This document shows positions 23,641 to 31,986 of a stretch of 64,000 bases of DNA, one piece after another. The DNA comes from JACKCP01 sp034007295 (GTDB taxonomy: Bacteria > Desulfobacterota > Desulfobacteria > Desulfobacterales > JACKCP01). The DNA is taken from NCBI GenBank assembly GCA_034007295.1, contig JAVERC010000001.1, positions 1-64,000 on the forward strand, given 5' to 3'. A program made the position numbers and the translations under genes. The notes beneath the pieces were generated by a model, which was not told the origin of the DNA, searched no databases, and was given only the letters and a program-made list of their open reading frames with translations. How positions within the stretch are numbered: position 1 is the stretch's first letter; every line of letters starts with the position of its first letter.

Positions 23641-25137
23641 CTAAATTAAATGTATTATATAATTTTCAACAATTTTTCCTGTCATAAGTCCTAAAAAAAT
23701 TATCAATCCAAGGCTTGAAACAAGAGGTACAACAACACTTAGCGGAGCTTCTGATATTTGTTTATTTGTATTAATATTTTGAGCCTGTAAATTTTCAGGT
23801 GTTTTGTGATGGTTTTTGTCTGAAAAAAAGCTTTTTTCAAAAATTCTGAAAAAAATAACAGCATTTATAAAACTGCTGAAAATAAGAGCTCCTGCAAAAA
23901 GGTATTGTCCTGCACCAAATCCGCCTTTAATCAAATACCATTTGCTGAAAAATCCGCATGTCGGAGGGATTCCTATTACTGCAAGTGCTCCCCCTGCAAA
24001 GGCAAGTGATGTAAAGGGCATTTTTTCAAAAATTCCCCTGATGTTTCTTATGTCTTCTTCAAGAAACTTTGAAGTAATTGCACCTGCTGCAATAAAAAGA
24101 CAAAAAGTCATCGCAGCATCATTTATGATATGAATTATTGCACCTGTTGTTCCGTCTGAGTTCCCAAGGAAAAATCCTCCGGCCATATATCCGACTTCCA
24201 TAATAATAATGTATGAAAGTATTTTTTTAAGTTTTGTGTGATAAAGGGCTTTTAAAGTTGCTGCAATAATTGCAATTGCACAAAAATTAACCATAAAATT
24301 TGAAAGACTAAAGCTTTCAATAAAAAGCTCAACTCCAAAAATTGAGATTCCAAGTCTTATAAGCACATAAATCATTACTTTTGTTGTAAGGGGGGCAATT
24401 ATTCCCATGGAAGCATTGGGGCCGTTTGAATATGCTCCAGGAAGCCATCCGTGCATAGGAAAAAGTGCCGCCTTTGTAAGAATTCCTGCAACACAAAGAC
24501 AAAAAGCCATAATTATTGTTGAGCTGTCCTTTAATAAAGGAAGCATTAAACTCATTTCTGTCATGTTAAGTGTGCCGGTTTTTATATATATGTATCCGAC
24601 TCCCAAAAGATAAAGAGATGCTCCAATGGTTCCTATTATAAGATAATTTAGTGCTGCAAAAGGGCTTCTTGTGTTTCCCATTCCTATAAGTGCATAGCCT
24701 GTAAGTGATGAAACTTCCAAAAGAACATAAAGGTTGAATGCGTCTTCAGTTGCAGTTATTCCTGTAAGTCCTGTGATAAATAAAAGATAAAGTCCGTAAA
24801 AAGGTGCTTCTTTTTTTTCAAATCCGTATTTTACATAAGAGTTTGAAACAGGAAGATTTATTAATGCAATAATTTGTATTGCAGTAAGAACAAGAGCATT
24901 TAAGGCGTCAATTTTATATGAAATTCCAACAGGCGGAGCCCAGCCGGACATATGATAGGTAAGGACATTTCCTCCAGCTGTATAAATAAGCATTGAAATT
25001 GAGGCATAAGCTGTAAATGAAAGTGCAAGAAAAGCAATTATAAACGGATATTTTCTGTTTACCCATCCTGAGGCTGCCGCAGCAAGAGAGGCTAAGAGAG
25101 GAACAATTACTATTAATCCTGGAAGCTGGTGTATCAT
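23641..25137 (-). CDS. mrpD: Antiporter subunit MrpD/MnhD-like (first large subunit)
   Basis: This 498-residue multi-pass membrane protein is directly downstream of the MrpC-like gene, the normal place of MrpD. Conserved features are FNLYVLLEVSSLTGYALIGMGN (conserved Glu), LTKAALFPMHGWLPGAYSNGPNASMGIIAPLTTKVMIYVLIR (conserved Lys) and LYHTKLKKILSYIIIMEVGYMAGGF. A cytosolic insertion of about 20 residues lies near 440-460 (HHKTPENLQAQNINTNKQ). It is expected to form part of the proton channel of the Na+(or K+)/H+ antiporter. The start ATG is preceded by a weak GG-rich stretch. Confidence 0.9.
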   Translation of the reverse strand: MIHQLPGLIVIVPLLASLAAAASGWVNRKYPFIIAFLALSFTAYASISMLIYTAGGNVLTYHMSGWAPPVGISYKIDALNALVLTAIQIIALINLPVSNSYVKYGFEKKEAPFYGLYLLFITGLTGITATEDAFNLYVLLEVSSLTGYALIGMGNTRSPFAALNYLIIGTIGASLYLLGVGYIYIKTGTLNMTEMSLMLPLLKDSSTIIMAFCLCVAGILTKAALFPMHGWLPGAYSNGPNASMGIIAPLTTKVMIYVLIRLGISIFGVELFIESFSLSNFMVNFCAIAIIAATLKALYHTKLKKILSYIIIMEVGYMAGGFFLGNSDGTTGAIIHIINDAAMTFCLFIAAGAITSKFLEEDIRNIRGIFEKMPFTSLAFAGGALAVIGIPPTCGFFSKWYLIKGGFGAGQYLFAGALIFSSFINAVIFFRIFEKSFFSDKNHHKTPENLQAQNINTNKQISEAPLSVVVPLVSSLGLIIFLGLMTGKIVENYIIHLI

Positions 25138-25168
25138 GTTGTTTAATCCGTAGGGTTAATGTTTAAAT

Positions 25169-25579
25169 CTAATTTTCTCCTGTATAACCTGAAGCAATTT
25201 TTCTTCTTATCTCATCTTCTTCAAGGGTTTCGTATGTTCTGTAAACCTTTATTGCAAGAGCAAGTGCAACCCCGATTGTTGCAACTGAAACAACAATTGC
25301 AGTAAGCATTAAAACATGGGGAAGCGGGTTCATATAATTTGCCGCATCAATTAAAGTGTCTGGTTTATGCTTGTCTGTTTCTGTAATAATTGGAATTGTT
25401 CCATCAAGTTTTGCTGAAAGGGAAACATAAAACAAAATTATTGAAGTCTGGAAAATATTCATTCCAATAAGTTTTTTTATTATATTGTTTTTTGCAATAA
25501 CCCCGTAAAGTCCTGTAAACATTAGAATTATGAAAATCCAGTAATTATAGTTTTTTAAGATTATCTCATAAATTTCCAT
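25169..25579 (-). CDS. mrpC: Antiporter subunit MrpC/NuoK-like
   Basis: The 136-residue protein has three membrane helices and a polar C-terminal tail. NuoK/MrpC hallmarks are the N-terminal FIILMFTGLYGVIAKNNIIKKLIGMNIFQTSIILFYVSLS and the last helix PLPHVLMLTAIVVSVATIGVALALAIKVYRTYETLEEDEI. It lies 2 bases after the MrpB-like gene. In the complex it sits between the MrpA/D-type antiporter subunits and the small subunits. Confidence 0.92.
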   Translation of the reverse strand: MEIYEIILKNYNYWIFIILMFTGLYGVIAKNNIIKKLIGMNIFQTSIILFYVSLSAKLDGTIPIITETDKHKPDTLIDAANYMNPLPHVLMLTAIVVSVATIGVALALAIKVYRTYETLEEDEIRRKIASGYTGEN

Positions 25580-25581
25580 GA

Positions 25582-26412
25582 TTAAAGGCCCTCGTCATGT
25601 TTTCCAGATGAGGAAAGATTGTAGTAAAGCCAGATCATTACTGTTGTTACAGCAAGTGCAACTCCTATTTCCACAACAAAAATTCCATAATATCTTGCCA
25701 TTACACTGTCTGTTCCAAAAACCTCCATAAGAGCTTCATAATTTAAAAATACTTTTCCAAGAACAATACACATGGCACCTGCTCCTGCATAAATAAAAAC
25801 TCCTATTGCAGCAGAAACTGAAGCGGCTTTTTCAGATACCCATCTAAGTCCTGCAACAAGGTTTCTTGAAACTGCAAAAAGAATTATTGTTGCAGCAAGA
25901 ATAACTCCTCCCTGAAAACCTCCTCCGGGGCTGTAGTGTCCATGGGCAACAACATATAAGGCAAAAATCTGAACAAAGGGAATTATGTACTGGGTTGTTT
26001 TTCTGATTATCAGGTCATATGGAGTCCAGAGTGAGTCAATTTGTCTGAAAACTTTTGAATCTTTTGAAGGTTCTTTTCCTTCACCGGTAATTTTAACTGT
26101 TATTCCTGTTGGAAGATGCCTGTAATATTTTGATTTTGTTTTTGGAGGTTTTCTCCTTAAAAGAAAAAAACATGCAAGTCCTGCAGAAAAAACAACAGCT
26201 GTTTCAAACATTGTGTCAAAACCCCTGTAGTCTGCAAGAATTGCTGAAACAATATTTGGTACATGGGAGTCTTTCATTGTGTTTTTTGCAAAATATGGTG
26301 AAAGATGACTTGATGCAGGAGAGTCTTTATCTCCCCAGTCAGGAAAATCCCATGACTGCCATAAAAAAACTCCAAGACAAAAAAGTATTGTTATTCTTGC
26401 AAATGTTTTCAA
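25582..26412 (-). CDS. mrpB: MrpB-like subunit with N-terminal MbhE-like extension
   Basis: The 276-residue protein joins two modules. Residues 1-90 resemble MbhE or the tail of MrpA: an exported loop with NIVSAILADYRGFDTMFETAVVFSAGLACFFLL. Residues 130-276 are an MnhB domain with FVQIFALYVVAHGHYSPGGGFQGGVILAATIILFAVS, the PGGGFQGG motif being diagnostic. In many organisms these are separate genes or part of MrpA. It overlaps the upstream DUF4040 gene by 4 bases. Confidence 0.88.
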   Translation of the reverse strand: MKTFARITILFCLGVFLWQSWDFPDWGDKDSPASSHLSPYFAKNTMKDSHVPNIVSAILADYRGFDTMFETAVVFSAGLACFFLLRRKPPKTKSKYYRHLPTGITVKITGEGKEPSKDSKVFRQIDSLWTPYDLIIRKTTQYIIPFVQIFALYVVAHGHYSPGGGFQGGVILAATIILFAVSRNLVAGLRWVSEKAASVSAAIGVFIYAGAGAMCIVLGKVFLNYEALMEVFGTDSVMARYYGIFVVEIGVALAVTTVMIWLYYNLSSSGKHDEGL

Positions 26413-26654
26413 TCCTTTGTCTCCCTTGTTGTATGAAAAACCGCTGCAACAAAAAAAACTGTACTTACTCCTGCTCCAACTGCTGCTTCAGTAAATGCAA
26501 CATCAACAGCACCCATTATTGCCCATGCAAGACATAAAAGAAAACTATAGGCTCCAAGAACTATGGAAGCACCCAAAAGGTCTTTTACAGCAAGAGCTCC
26601 AATTGCACAGATTACTGTCATGGATAAAATTATCAAATCAAGAAGCGGAGACAT
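26409..26654 (-). CDS. DUF4040/MbhD-like antiporter subunit
   Basis: The 81-residue protein has three hydrophobic helices and the motif VKDLLGASIVLGAYSFLLCLAWAIMGAVDVAFTEAAVGAGVSTVFFVAA. It corresponds to the DUF4040 domain found at the C-terminus of MrpA or as free MbhD in Mbh-type complexes. It starts directly after the MrpG-like gene and ends overlapping the MrpB-like gene. A free DUF4040 subunit is one mark of the Mbh-like arrangement. Confidence 0.9.
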   Translation of the reverse strand: MSPLLDLIILSMTVICAIGALAVKDLLGASIVLGAYSFLLCLAWAIMGAVDVAFTEAAVGAGVSTVFFVAAVFHTTRETKD

Positions 26655-26981
26655 TTATTCCTCCATTTTGTTTTTTTTCCAGGGTTTCATTCCAGCCCTT
26701 ATTCCTGCATCAACAATTGCATGGGTTGCAGTCGGGCTTGTGATAAAAATAAATACTGCAATAAATATTAATTTTATTACAAGAAAAACAGTGTTTACTG
26801 AGAAGTCCTGCCAGAGACAGAAAGCTGATACTGCTATAACAAAAAGAAGCAGTCCTGTGGTGTCAAGCATGCCTGAGGCATGAAGTCTTGAGTAAAAATC
26901 AGGAAGTCTTAAAAGCCCTACGGCTGCTCCAAACATGAATAAAAGACTTAAAAAAATAAGAAAACTTATAAAATAAATCAT
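26655..26981 (-). CDS. mrpG: Antiporter subunit MrpG/MnhG-like
   Basis: The 108-residue small membrane protein has three helices, with the MrpG core FGAAVGLLRLPDFYSRLHASGMLDTTGLLLFVIAVS and the C-terminal FIFITSPTATHAIVDAGIRAG. The start is set at MIYFISF, with AGGGAATAAATTT before the ATG, 4 bases after the MrpF-like gene. The longer frame upstream overlaps MrpF in another frame and is not used. It is a structural subunit of the antiporter membrane module. Confidence 0.92.
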   Translation of the reverse strand: MIYFISFLIFLSLLFMFGAAVGLLRLPDFYSRLHASGMLDTTGLLLFVIAVSAFCLWQDFSVNTVFLVIKLIFIAVFIFITSPTATHAIVDAGIRAGMKPWKKNKMEE

Positions 26982-26985
26982 AAAT

Positions 26986-27261
26986 TTATTCCCTATCAAG
27001 ACCTTTTCGTTTCTGGAAATAACGTGATGCTGCAAGAACAGCAACAAAATTGAGCATTGCATAGGCAAGTGCAATATCTATAAACATTTCAACCCTTTCA
27101 TACATAAGACCAATTAATATAAGAAGGGGAACAGTTTTACTTCCTATTGCATTTACACCTATTATTCTGTCAAGAATTGTAGGCCCTGCAACTGCTCTGT
27201 AAAGTGAAACAAACATAATCAGTGCAATAAAAACTGACGAGTAATAAAAAATATTATCCAT
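26986..27261 (-). CDS. mrpF: Antiporter subunit MrpF/MnhF-like
   Basis: The 91-residue protein has three membrane helices and the MrpF signature LYRAVAGPTILDRIIGVNAIGSKTVPLLILIGLMYERVEMFIDIALAYAMLNFVAVLAASRYF. It overlaps MrpE by 8 bases at its start and precedes MrpG by 4 bases, the standard E-F-G order. Confidence 0.93.
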   Translation of the reverse strand: MDNIFYYSSVFIALIMFVSLYRAVAGPTILDRIIGVNAIGSKTVPLLILIGLMYERVEMFIDIALAYAMLNFVAVLAASRYFQKRKGLDRE

Positions 27262-27769
27262 TTATTTTTTCACCAAAAATTTTAGCTGTTTTTCTTTCCA
27301 TTTCGCCGGGAAGTCCTGAAGCTGTTGTTTTATCTATTGCATGTACTGTGAATTTACCTGTTGGAGTAACTTTTACAGTCATTGTACCTGGTGTGAGAGT
27401 TATTGAGTTGGCGAAAGTAACAAGTCCTGTTGTATTTTTTATTCTGCTTTTAAATTCAAAAATATGGGGGTCAATCTGGTTTTTGACAGATGGAGAAAAA
27501 ACAATTTTAAGCATATGAAATGATGATAAAAATATTTGATAAATAAGCCATGGGAAATAGAGCAGAAACTTTATCCACACAAGTCCAAGGCCTTTTTTGA
27601 TAGGGTCCGGGAAAATAATTTTTGCAGACAAAAAACTTACAAATCCGGCTGAAACAGCACCAAGAGTTAAATGATAAAGATCAAGATATCCTGAAAAAAC
27701 AATCCATACAGCAAAGGTCATGAAGAAGGTAAGAATGTACGCTGGAAAATATTCTTTAACTTTATTCAT
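27254..27769 (-). CDS. mrpE: Antiporter subunit MrpE/MnhE-like, first gene of the operon
   Basis: The 171-residue protein has an N-terminal membrane part (YILTFFMTFAVWIVFSGYLDLYHLTLGAVSAGFVSFLSAKIIF) and a cytosolic domain with VTFANSITLTPGTMTVKV, the MrpE hallmark. It is the promoter-proximal gene of the antiporter operon on the minus strand. The 196-base gap before it (27770-27965) contains a mismatched hairpin near 27882-27915 but no further gene. Confidence 0.92.
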   Translation of the reverse strand: MNKVKEYFPAYILTFFMTFAVWIVFSGYLDLYHLTLGAVSAGFVSFLSAKIIFPDPIKKGLGLVWIKFLLYFPWLIYQIFLSSFHMLKIVFSPSVKNQIDPHIFEFKSRIKNTTGLVTFANSITLTPGTMTVKVTPTGKFTVHAIDKTTASGLPGEMERKTAKIFGEKING

Positions 27770-27965
27770 ATTTTCTGCCTTTGTTAAAGTCAGTAAAAAA
27801 TTGATTTGAACTTAATTTCTAAACTGGATTTCTTTTCAAGTCAATCAATCTTAAATTATTATAAGAAACTTTGTTTTTTTGTAACCCCCTGTGTTTTTAT
27901 CCAGGAGGTTTTGAGAAATACAAAGCTAATGATTTTTTTGGGAATAGTTTTTTTGATTTAGCTGC

Positions 27966-28415
27966 TTAGTCAACCATAGCAAAAGCTTTTATCAGGTCTT
28001 TTCGTGTTACAATTCCAACAAGTTTTTTGTCTTGAACAACAGGAACTCTTTTTAAATCGCGAGAACTCATAAGTTCAACAAGATTTGTTAGTGTTTGATC
28101 AGGGCTTATTGTTACAGGATTTTTAGTCATTACTTTTTCAAGGGGCTGATCTTTTGCTTTTTTGTAAACTTCTTCAATATTGCCTTGGTAATGGGTCTGG
28201 CCAAAAAGCATTTTTACAGATGCAAGTGCATGTGGAATTTCAACTTCTTTTCCAACAAAGTCAGATTCAGTCAAAATTCCTTTTAAACGGTTTTCTGAGT
28301 CAACAACAGGAAGGACGCTTAATCCTTTTTCAATCATGAGCTGGGCGGCTTCCTTGAGTTTTGTATCTGCAAAACAGCTGATTACATCAGTGGTCATAAA
28401 TTCAGAAATTTTCAT
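27966..28415 (-). CDS. CBS-domain pair protein
   Basis: The 149-residue cytosolic protein consists of two CBS domains: residues 1-60 (MKISEFMTTDVISCFADTKLKEAAQLMIEKGLSVLPVVDSENRLKGILTESD) and about 90-149 (VMTKNPVTISPDQTLTNLVELMSSRDLKRVPVVQDKKLVGIVTRKDLIKA). Such Bateman modules bind adenine nucleotides and often regulate transporters or enzymes. It lies between two cation antiporter loci, which suggests but does not prove a regulatory link. The start has GGAGGATGA. Confidence 0.92.
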   Translation of the reverse strand: MKISEFMTTDVISCFADTKLKEAAQLMIEKGLSVLPVVDSENRLKGILTESDFVGKEVEIPHALASVKMLFGQTHYQGNIEEVYKKAKDQPLEKVMTKNPVTISPDQTLTNLVELMSSRDLKRVPVVQDKKLVGIVTRKDLIKAFAMVD

Positions 28416-28594
28416 TCATCCTCCAAAGATTAAAGAAAGTGATTTTTATTCAAGTATAAAAATAATTTTTATTTATTTATAATTGCAAGGAAAAAGTAAA
28501 TTTTTATAAAATAAAAATTATGACAGCGTGTATAGATTTGTCAAGGAAATAGGCTTAAAATGAGAAAGTAATATTTAAAATGTTTTGAATTGTA

Positions 28595-28624
28595 TTGACA
28601 GGGAAAACTATTAATTACTATTTA
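28595..28624 (+). promoter_or_regulatory. Candidate promoter for the putative Na+/H+ antiporter gene
   Basis: TTGACA at 28595-28600 is followed, after 18 bases, by TATTTA at 28619-28624, about 67 bases before the start codon. The -35 is perfect and the -10 is weak. The surrounding 28416-28690 gap shows no gene. Confidence 0.4.
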
Positions 28625-28690
28625 TTTTATGATAATTTTTAATTTTAAATTATTGTTTGAGTATATACAAGTATATAATTAGGAGGAATA

Positions 28691-29998
28691 ATGAACCCCA
28701 CATCAATTCAGATAATAGGAACAGCAATTTTTTGTATAGCTGTTCTTCATACTTTTATGGTTAATCCCATTGTAGCCTATTCCCATAAGTTTAAAGATGG
28801 TTCAATGGTAAACCGTCTTCTTCATTTCCTTGGGGAGGTTGAAGCAGTTTTCGGAATATGGTCAATTATATTTATAATTTTATATGCATGGATCGAAGGT
28901 TTCATGATATTGGACGATGCCCATCATGTAATAGGAGGAGTAATTCACTATATTGATAATGTAAATTATACAGAGCCTGCATTTGTTTTTGTAATTATGT
29001 GTATGGCAGGTACAAAACCTATTTTGAAATTTGCTGAAACTGTCATTGGCTTTGTGGCAAAGTTGATTCCTGTTAATGAAAAAATGGCTTTTTATATTTC
29101 AGCCCTTATTTTCGGACCTCTTCTTGGTTCATTTATAACAGAGCCGGCTGCTATGACAGTTACTGCACTTTTACTTTTAAAGTTTTATTATATTGAGGGA
29201 ATGAGCATAAAATTTAAATATGCCACAGTTGGAGCCTTGTTTGTTAATATTTCAGTTGGTGGAACTCTTACGCATTTTGCAGCGCCTCCTGTTCTTATGG
29301 TTGCAGGAAAATGGGGCTGGGGAATGACTCATATGATAACTCATTTTGGTTACAAGGCAGCAATAGGAGTAATTATTGTAACATTAATAACAGCCTTTGT
29401 TTTCAGAAATGAACTTAAAGGCAAGCTTCCACAGCAAAATTCTGCAGATGGAGATAAAGCCCCATTCTGGCTTATTGCAACCCATATAATTTTTATTGGC
29501 CTTGTCGTTCTAACAGCTCATCATCCAAAATTTTTTCTTGGTCTTTTTATCTTTTTTATAGGTATGACCCATATAACCCACCAATATCAGGATAAACTCA
29601 AATTAAAGGAATCTTTGCTTGTAGGTTTTTTTCTTGCAGGACTTGTAACTCTTGGAGGAATGCAGGGCTGGTGGCTCCAGGAACTTCTTGCAAAGCTTCC
29701 AGACCTTGCACTATTTTACGGAGCAACTGCTTTAACTGCTGTTACAGACAATGCTGCTCTTACTTATCTTGGCTCTCTTGTTGAAGGCTTAAGTGAATCA
29801 GCAAAATATTATCTTGTTGCAGGTGCTGTTACAGGCGGAGGTCTTACTGTAATTGCAAATGCACCTAATCCGGCAGGTTACGGAATTTTAAACACTCAGT
29901 TTGAAAACGGTGGTATTAATCCTCTTTATCTTTTGGTAAGTGCAATTTTTCCTACAGCTGTTATGCTCATATGCTATGAGTTTTTGCCAACCCTTTAA
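28691..29998 (+). CDS. Putative Na+/H+ antiporter (Na_H_antiport_3/DUF1504 type)
   Basis: The 435-residue integral membrane protein has about ten helices. It resembles the family annotated as putative Na+/H+ antiporter (PF07399): conserved AGTKPILKFAETVIGFVAKLIP, PLLGSFITEPAAMTVTALLLLK, ISVGGTLTHFAAPPVLMVAGKWGWG and the C-terminal VTDNAALTYLGSLVEGL followed by AGAVTGGGLTVIANAPNPAG, an ion-transporter-superfamily-like repeat. It is transcribed alone with AGGAGGAATA before the ATG and a strong terminator after. Its position opposite the Mrp-type operon suggests shared sodium or pH homeostasis. Transport activity is inferred from the family name only. Confidence 0.85.
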   Translation: MNPTSIQIIGTAIFCIAVLHTFMVNPIVAYSHKFKDGSMVNRLLHFLGEVEAVFGIWSIIFIILYAWIEGFMILDDAHHVIGGVIHYIDNVNYTEPAFVFVIMCMAGTKPILKFAETVIGFVAKLIPVNEKMAFYISALIFGPLLGSFITEPAAMTVTALLLLKFYYIEGMSIKFKYATVGALFVNISVGGTLTHFAAPPVLMVAGKWGWGMTHMITHFGYKAAIGVIIVTLITAFVFRNELKGKLPQQNSADGDKAPFWLIATHIIFIGLVVLTAHHPKFFLGLFIFFIGMTHITHQYQDKLKLKESLLVGFFLAGLVTLGGMQGWWLQELLAKLPDLALFYGATALTAVTDNAALTYLGSLVEGLSESAKYYLVAGAVTGGGLTVIANAPNPAGYGILNTQFENGGINPLYLLVSAIFPTAVMLICYEFLPTL

Positions 29999-30022
29999 TT
30001 GTCTTATTTAAGAAATATCCAG

Positions 30023-30052
30023 GCCGTCATTATATGTGACGGCTTTTTTTTT
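30023..30052 (+). terminator. Terminator of the putative Na+/H+ antiporter gene
   Basis: The stem GCCGTCA/TGACGGC with a 7-base loop is followed by nine T, 25 bases past the stop codon. Confidence 0.9.
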
Positions 30053-30176
30053 GCCTGGGTGAACAGTGTTTAGGCTGGTTTTTTAAATTGACAGTTTTTT
30101 TTTAAAAAAAAGTTCTTAGCCTTTTAATTTGTCAGTTAGGTGACTTTTAGTCTTATTTGTTTTGATTATTAAATAC

Positions 30177-30206
30177 TTGACCATATTTTCTTTTATCTAC
30201 TATAAG
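30177..30206 (+). promoter_or_regulatory. Candidate promoter for the dipeptide transporter operon
   Basis: TTGACC at 30177-30182 and TATAAG at 30201-30206 are 18 bases apart, about 108 bases before the dppA start. No convincing sigma-54 promoter (GG-N10-GC with TTGCA) was seen in the 30000-30313 gap, although a sigma-54 activator gene follows the operon. Confidence 0.45.
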
Positions 30207-30313
30207 ATAAAAGTTTATATTTAATGACAAACTTGTGAAAATAAGGTTTGTTTAAGGGAAAATTTCATGAATTTAGCGTTTTTTATGCTAACTTAAACCA
30301 AAGTGAGGGGAAA

Positions 30314-31861
30314 ATGAAAAAAATTTTTTATTCAATTTGTGCAGCTGTTCTGCTGATTTCAGCATCTGTGCAGGCAAAAACAATAACACTTGGGGTTGCA
30401 GCAGATCCAATAGCTCTTGATATTCATGTCCAGCTTTCTGGAGAAATGCTTGCATATTCTCACCTTTCCTTTGATCCTCTTGTAAGATGGACTAAAGATA
30501 TGAAATTTGAGCCCCGTCTTGCAGAAAAATGGGAAAGATTAGATGAACTTACAATGCGGTTTCATCTTCGCAAAGGTGTTAAGTTTCACAGCGGAAACAC
30601 ATTTACTGCAAAAGATGTTGTGTGGACTGTTGAAAGGCTGAAAAAAAGCCAGGATTTTAAAGGACTTTTTGAAATTTTTGAAAAAGCTGCTGCAGTTGAT
30701 GAATATACAGTTGATATTAAAACCAAAAAACCATACGGTCTTTTTCTTAATATGATGACCTACCTTTTCCCAATGGATAGTGATTTTTATACTGGCACAG
30801 ATGAAAACGGAAAACCAAAAGATGCTATAGACAAAGTTGCAGCAACTTTTGCAAATACCCATGAGTCAGGAACAGGCCCTTTTTATGTAACTTACCGTGA
30901 GCAGGGTGTAAAAACTGTTTTTAAAAGATTTGCAGATTACTGGGACAAAGACTGCCCTGGAAATATTGATGAACTTATAATGAATCCTATCAAAAAAGAT
31001 GCAACAAGAGTTGCTTCCCTTCTTTCTGGAGACGTAGATTTTATTTATCCTGTTGCACCACAGGATTATGCAATGGTTAAAAACAGAAAAGGCGTAAAGC
31101 TTGTAACCATGGGCGGTTCAAGAATAATAACCTTTCAGCTTAACCAGAACAGAAGACCTGAATTTAAAAATGCAGATGTAAGAAAAGCAATTGTTTATGC
31201 TGTAAACAATGAAGGTATAGTTGAAAAAATAATGAAAGGTGAGGCTGTTGCAGCAGGACAGCAGGGGCCAAAAGGCTTTGGCGGTTATATTGAGGAATTA
31301 AAACCAAGATATGATCTTAAAAAAGCAAAAGAACTCATGAAAAAAGCCGGATATGAAAAAGGCTTTGAATGTACAATGATTGCTCCAAACAACCGTTATG
31401 TAAATGATGAAAAAATTGCTGAAGCAGTTGCGGCAATGCTTTCAAAAATAAATATCAAGGTAAATCTTAAAACAATGCCAAAGGCTCAGTACTGGAATTC
31501 CTTTGACGCTCAGGAAGCAGACATTCAAATGATCGGATGGCATCCTGATACAGAAGACTCTGCAAACTATTCAGAATATCTTGTAATGACCCCTTCAAAG
31601 GAAACAGGATACGGACAGTACAACAGCGGAAATTACAGCAATAAAAAAGTTGATGAGCTTGTTCTTGCATGCCAGACAGAAACAGATCCAGATGTTAGAA
31701 ATGCAATGCTTAAAGAAATTGAAACAATTTTATACAATGAAGCTGCATTTATTCCTCTTCACTGGCAGAATCTTTCATGGGCAGGAAAAGATAATCTTGA
31801 TATAGAGCCCATTGTCAACATCATGAACTTTCCTTATTTTGGCGAACTTGTTGCCAAATAA
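30314..31861 (+). CDS. dppA: Dipeptide/oligopeptide ABC transporter substrate-binding protein
   Basis: The 515-residue periplasmic binding protein belongs to family SBP_bac_5. The signal peptide is MKKIFYSICAAVLLISASVQA, cleaved after VQA. Typical stretches are LTMRFHLRKGVKFHSGNTFTAKDVVWTVERLK, NADVRKAIVYAVNNEGIVEKIMKGEA and a C-terminal DVRNAMLKEIETILYNEAAFIPLHW. The start at 30314 is chosen because GAGGGG lies 6 bases upstream; the frame is open 22 codons further but without a signal. It is first in an operon with two permeases and two ATPases. The ligand is probably a short peptide, but nickel or other ligands cannot be excluded for this family. Confidence 0.92.
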   Translation: MKKIFYSICAAVLLISASVQAKTITLGVAADPIALDIHVQLSGEMLAYSHLSFDPLVRWTKDMKFEPRLAEKWERLDELTMRFHLRKGVKFHSGNTFTAKDVVWTVERLKKSQDFKGLFEIFEKAAAVDEYTVDIKTKKPYGLFLNMMTYLFPMDSDFYTGTDENGKPKDAIDKVAATFANTHESGTGPFYVTYREQGVKTVFKRFADYWDKDCPGNIDELIMNPIKKDATRVASLLSGDVDFIYPVAPQDYAMVKNRKGVKLVTMGGSRIITFQLNQNRRPEFKNADVRKAIVYAVNNEGIVEKIMKGEAVAAGQQGPKGFGGYIEELKPRYDLKKAKELMKKAGYEKGFECTMIAPNNRYVNDEKIAEAVAAMLSKINIKVNLKTMPKAQYWNSFDAQEADIQMIGWHPDTEDSANYSEYLVMTPSKETGYGQYNSGNYSNKKVDELVLACQTETDPDVRNAMLKEIETILYNEAAFIPLHWQNLSWAGKDNLDIEPIVNIMNFPYFGELVAK

Positions 31862-31888
31862 ATAAAATATTTTTTAAGCTTTCTATAT

Positions 31889-31916
31889 TTAAAGGCCGGG
31901 GAAACCTGGTCTTTAA
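31889..31916 (+). other. Stable intercistronic hairpin between dppA and dppB
   Basis: A continuous 12-bp stem (TTAAAGGCCGGG with CCTGGTCTTTAA, two G-T wobbles) is closed by a GAAA tetraloop and has no T tract. Such structures after a binding-protein gene often protect the upstream mRNA and so raise its dose relative to the permeases. Confidence 0.65.
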
Positions 31917-31986
31917 TATGTAGAAGCCTAAGTTCATGATTTTAAAATTAAAAACCTTATTGTTTGATAAAATTTGGGAAAAATTA

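Noticed and set aside
26109..26537. 142-residue plus-strand open frame opposite the antiporter genes
   Set aside because: It is a shadow of two clear minus-strand genes, with no start signal and Cys/Gln-rich composition.
26655..27074. Long version of MrpG starting inside MrpF
   Set aside because: The extra N-terminus is read out of frame through mrpF; the ATG at 26981 has AGGGAA upstream and a family-like N-terminus.
30000..30313. Sigma-54 promoter upstream of dppA
   Set aside because: No GG and GC elements at the required spacing with TTGCA-like context were found; a sigma-70-like promoter fits better.
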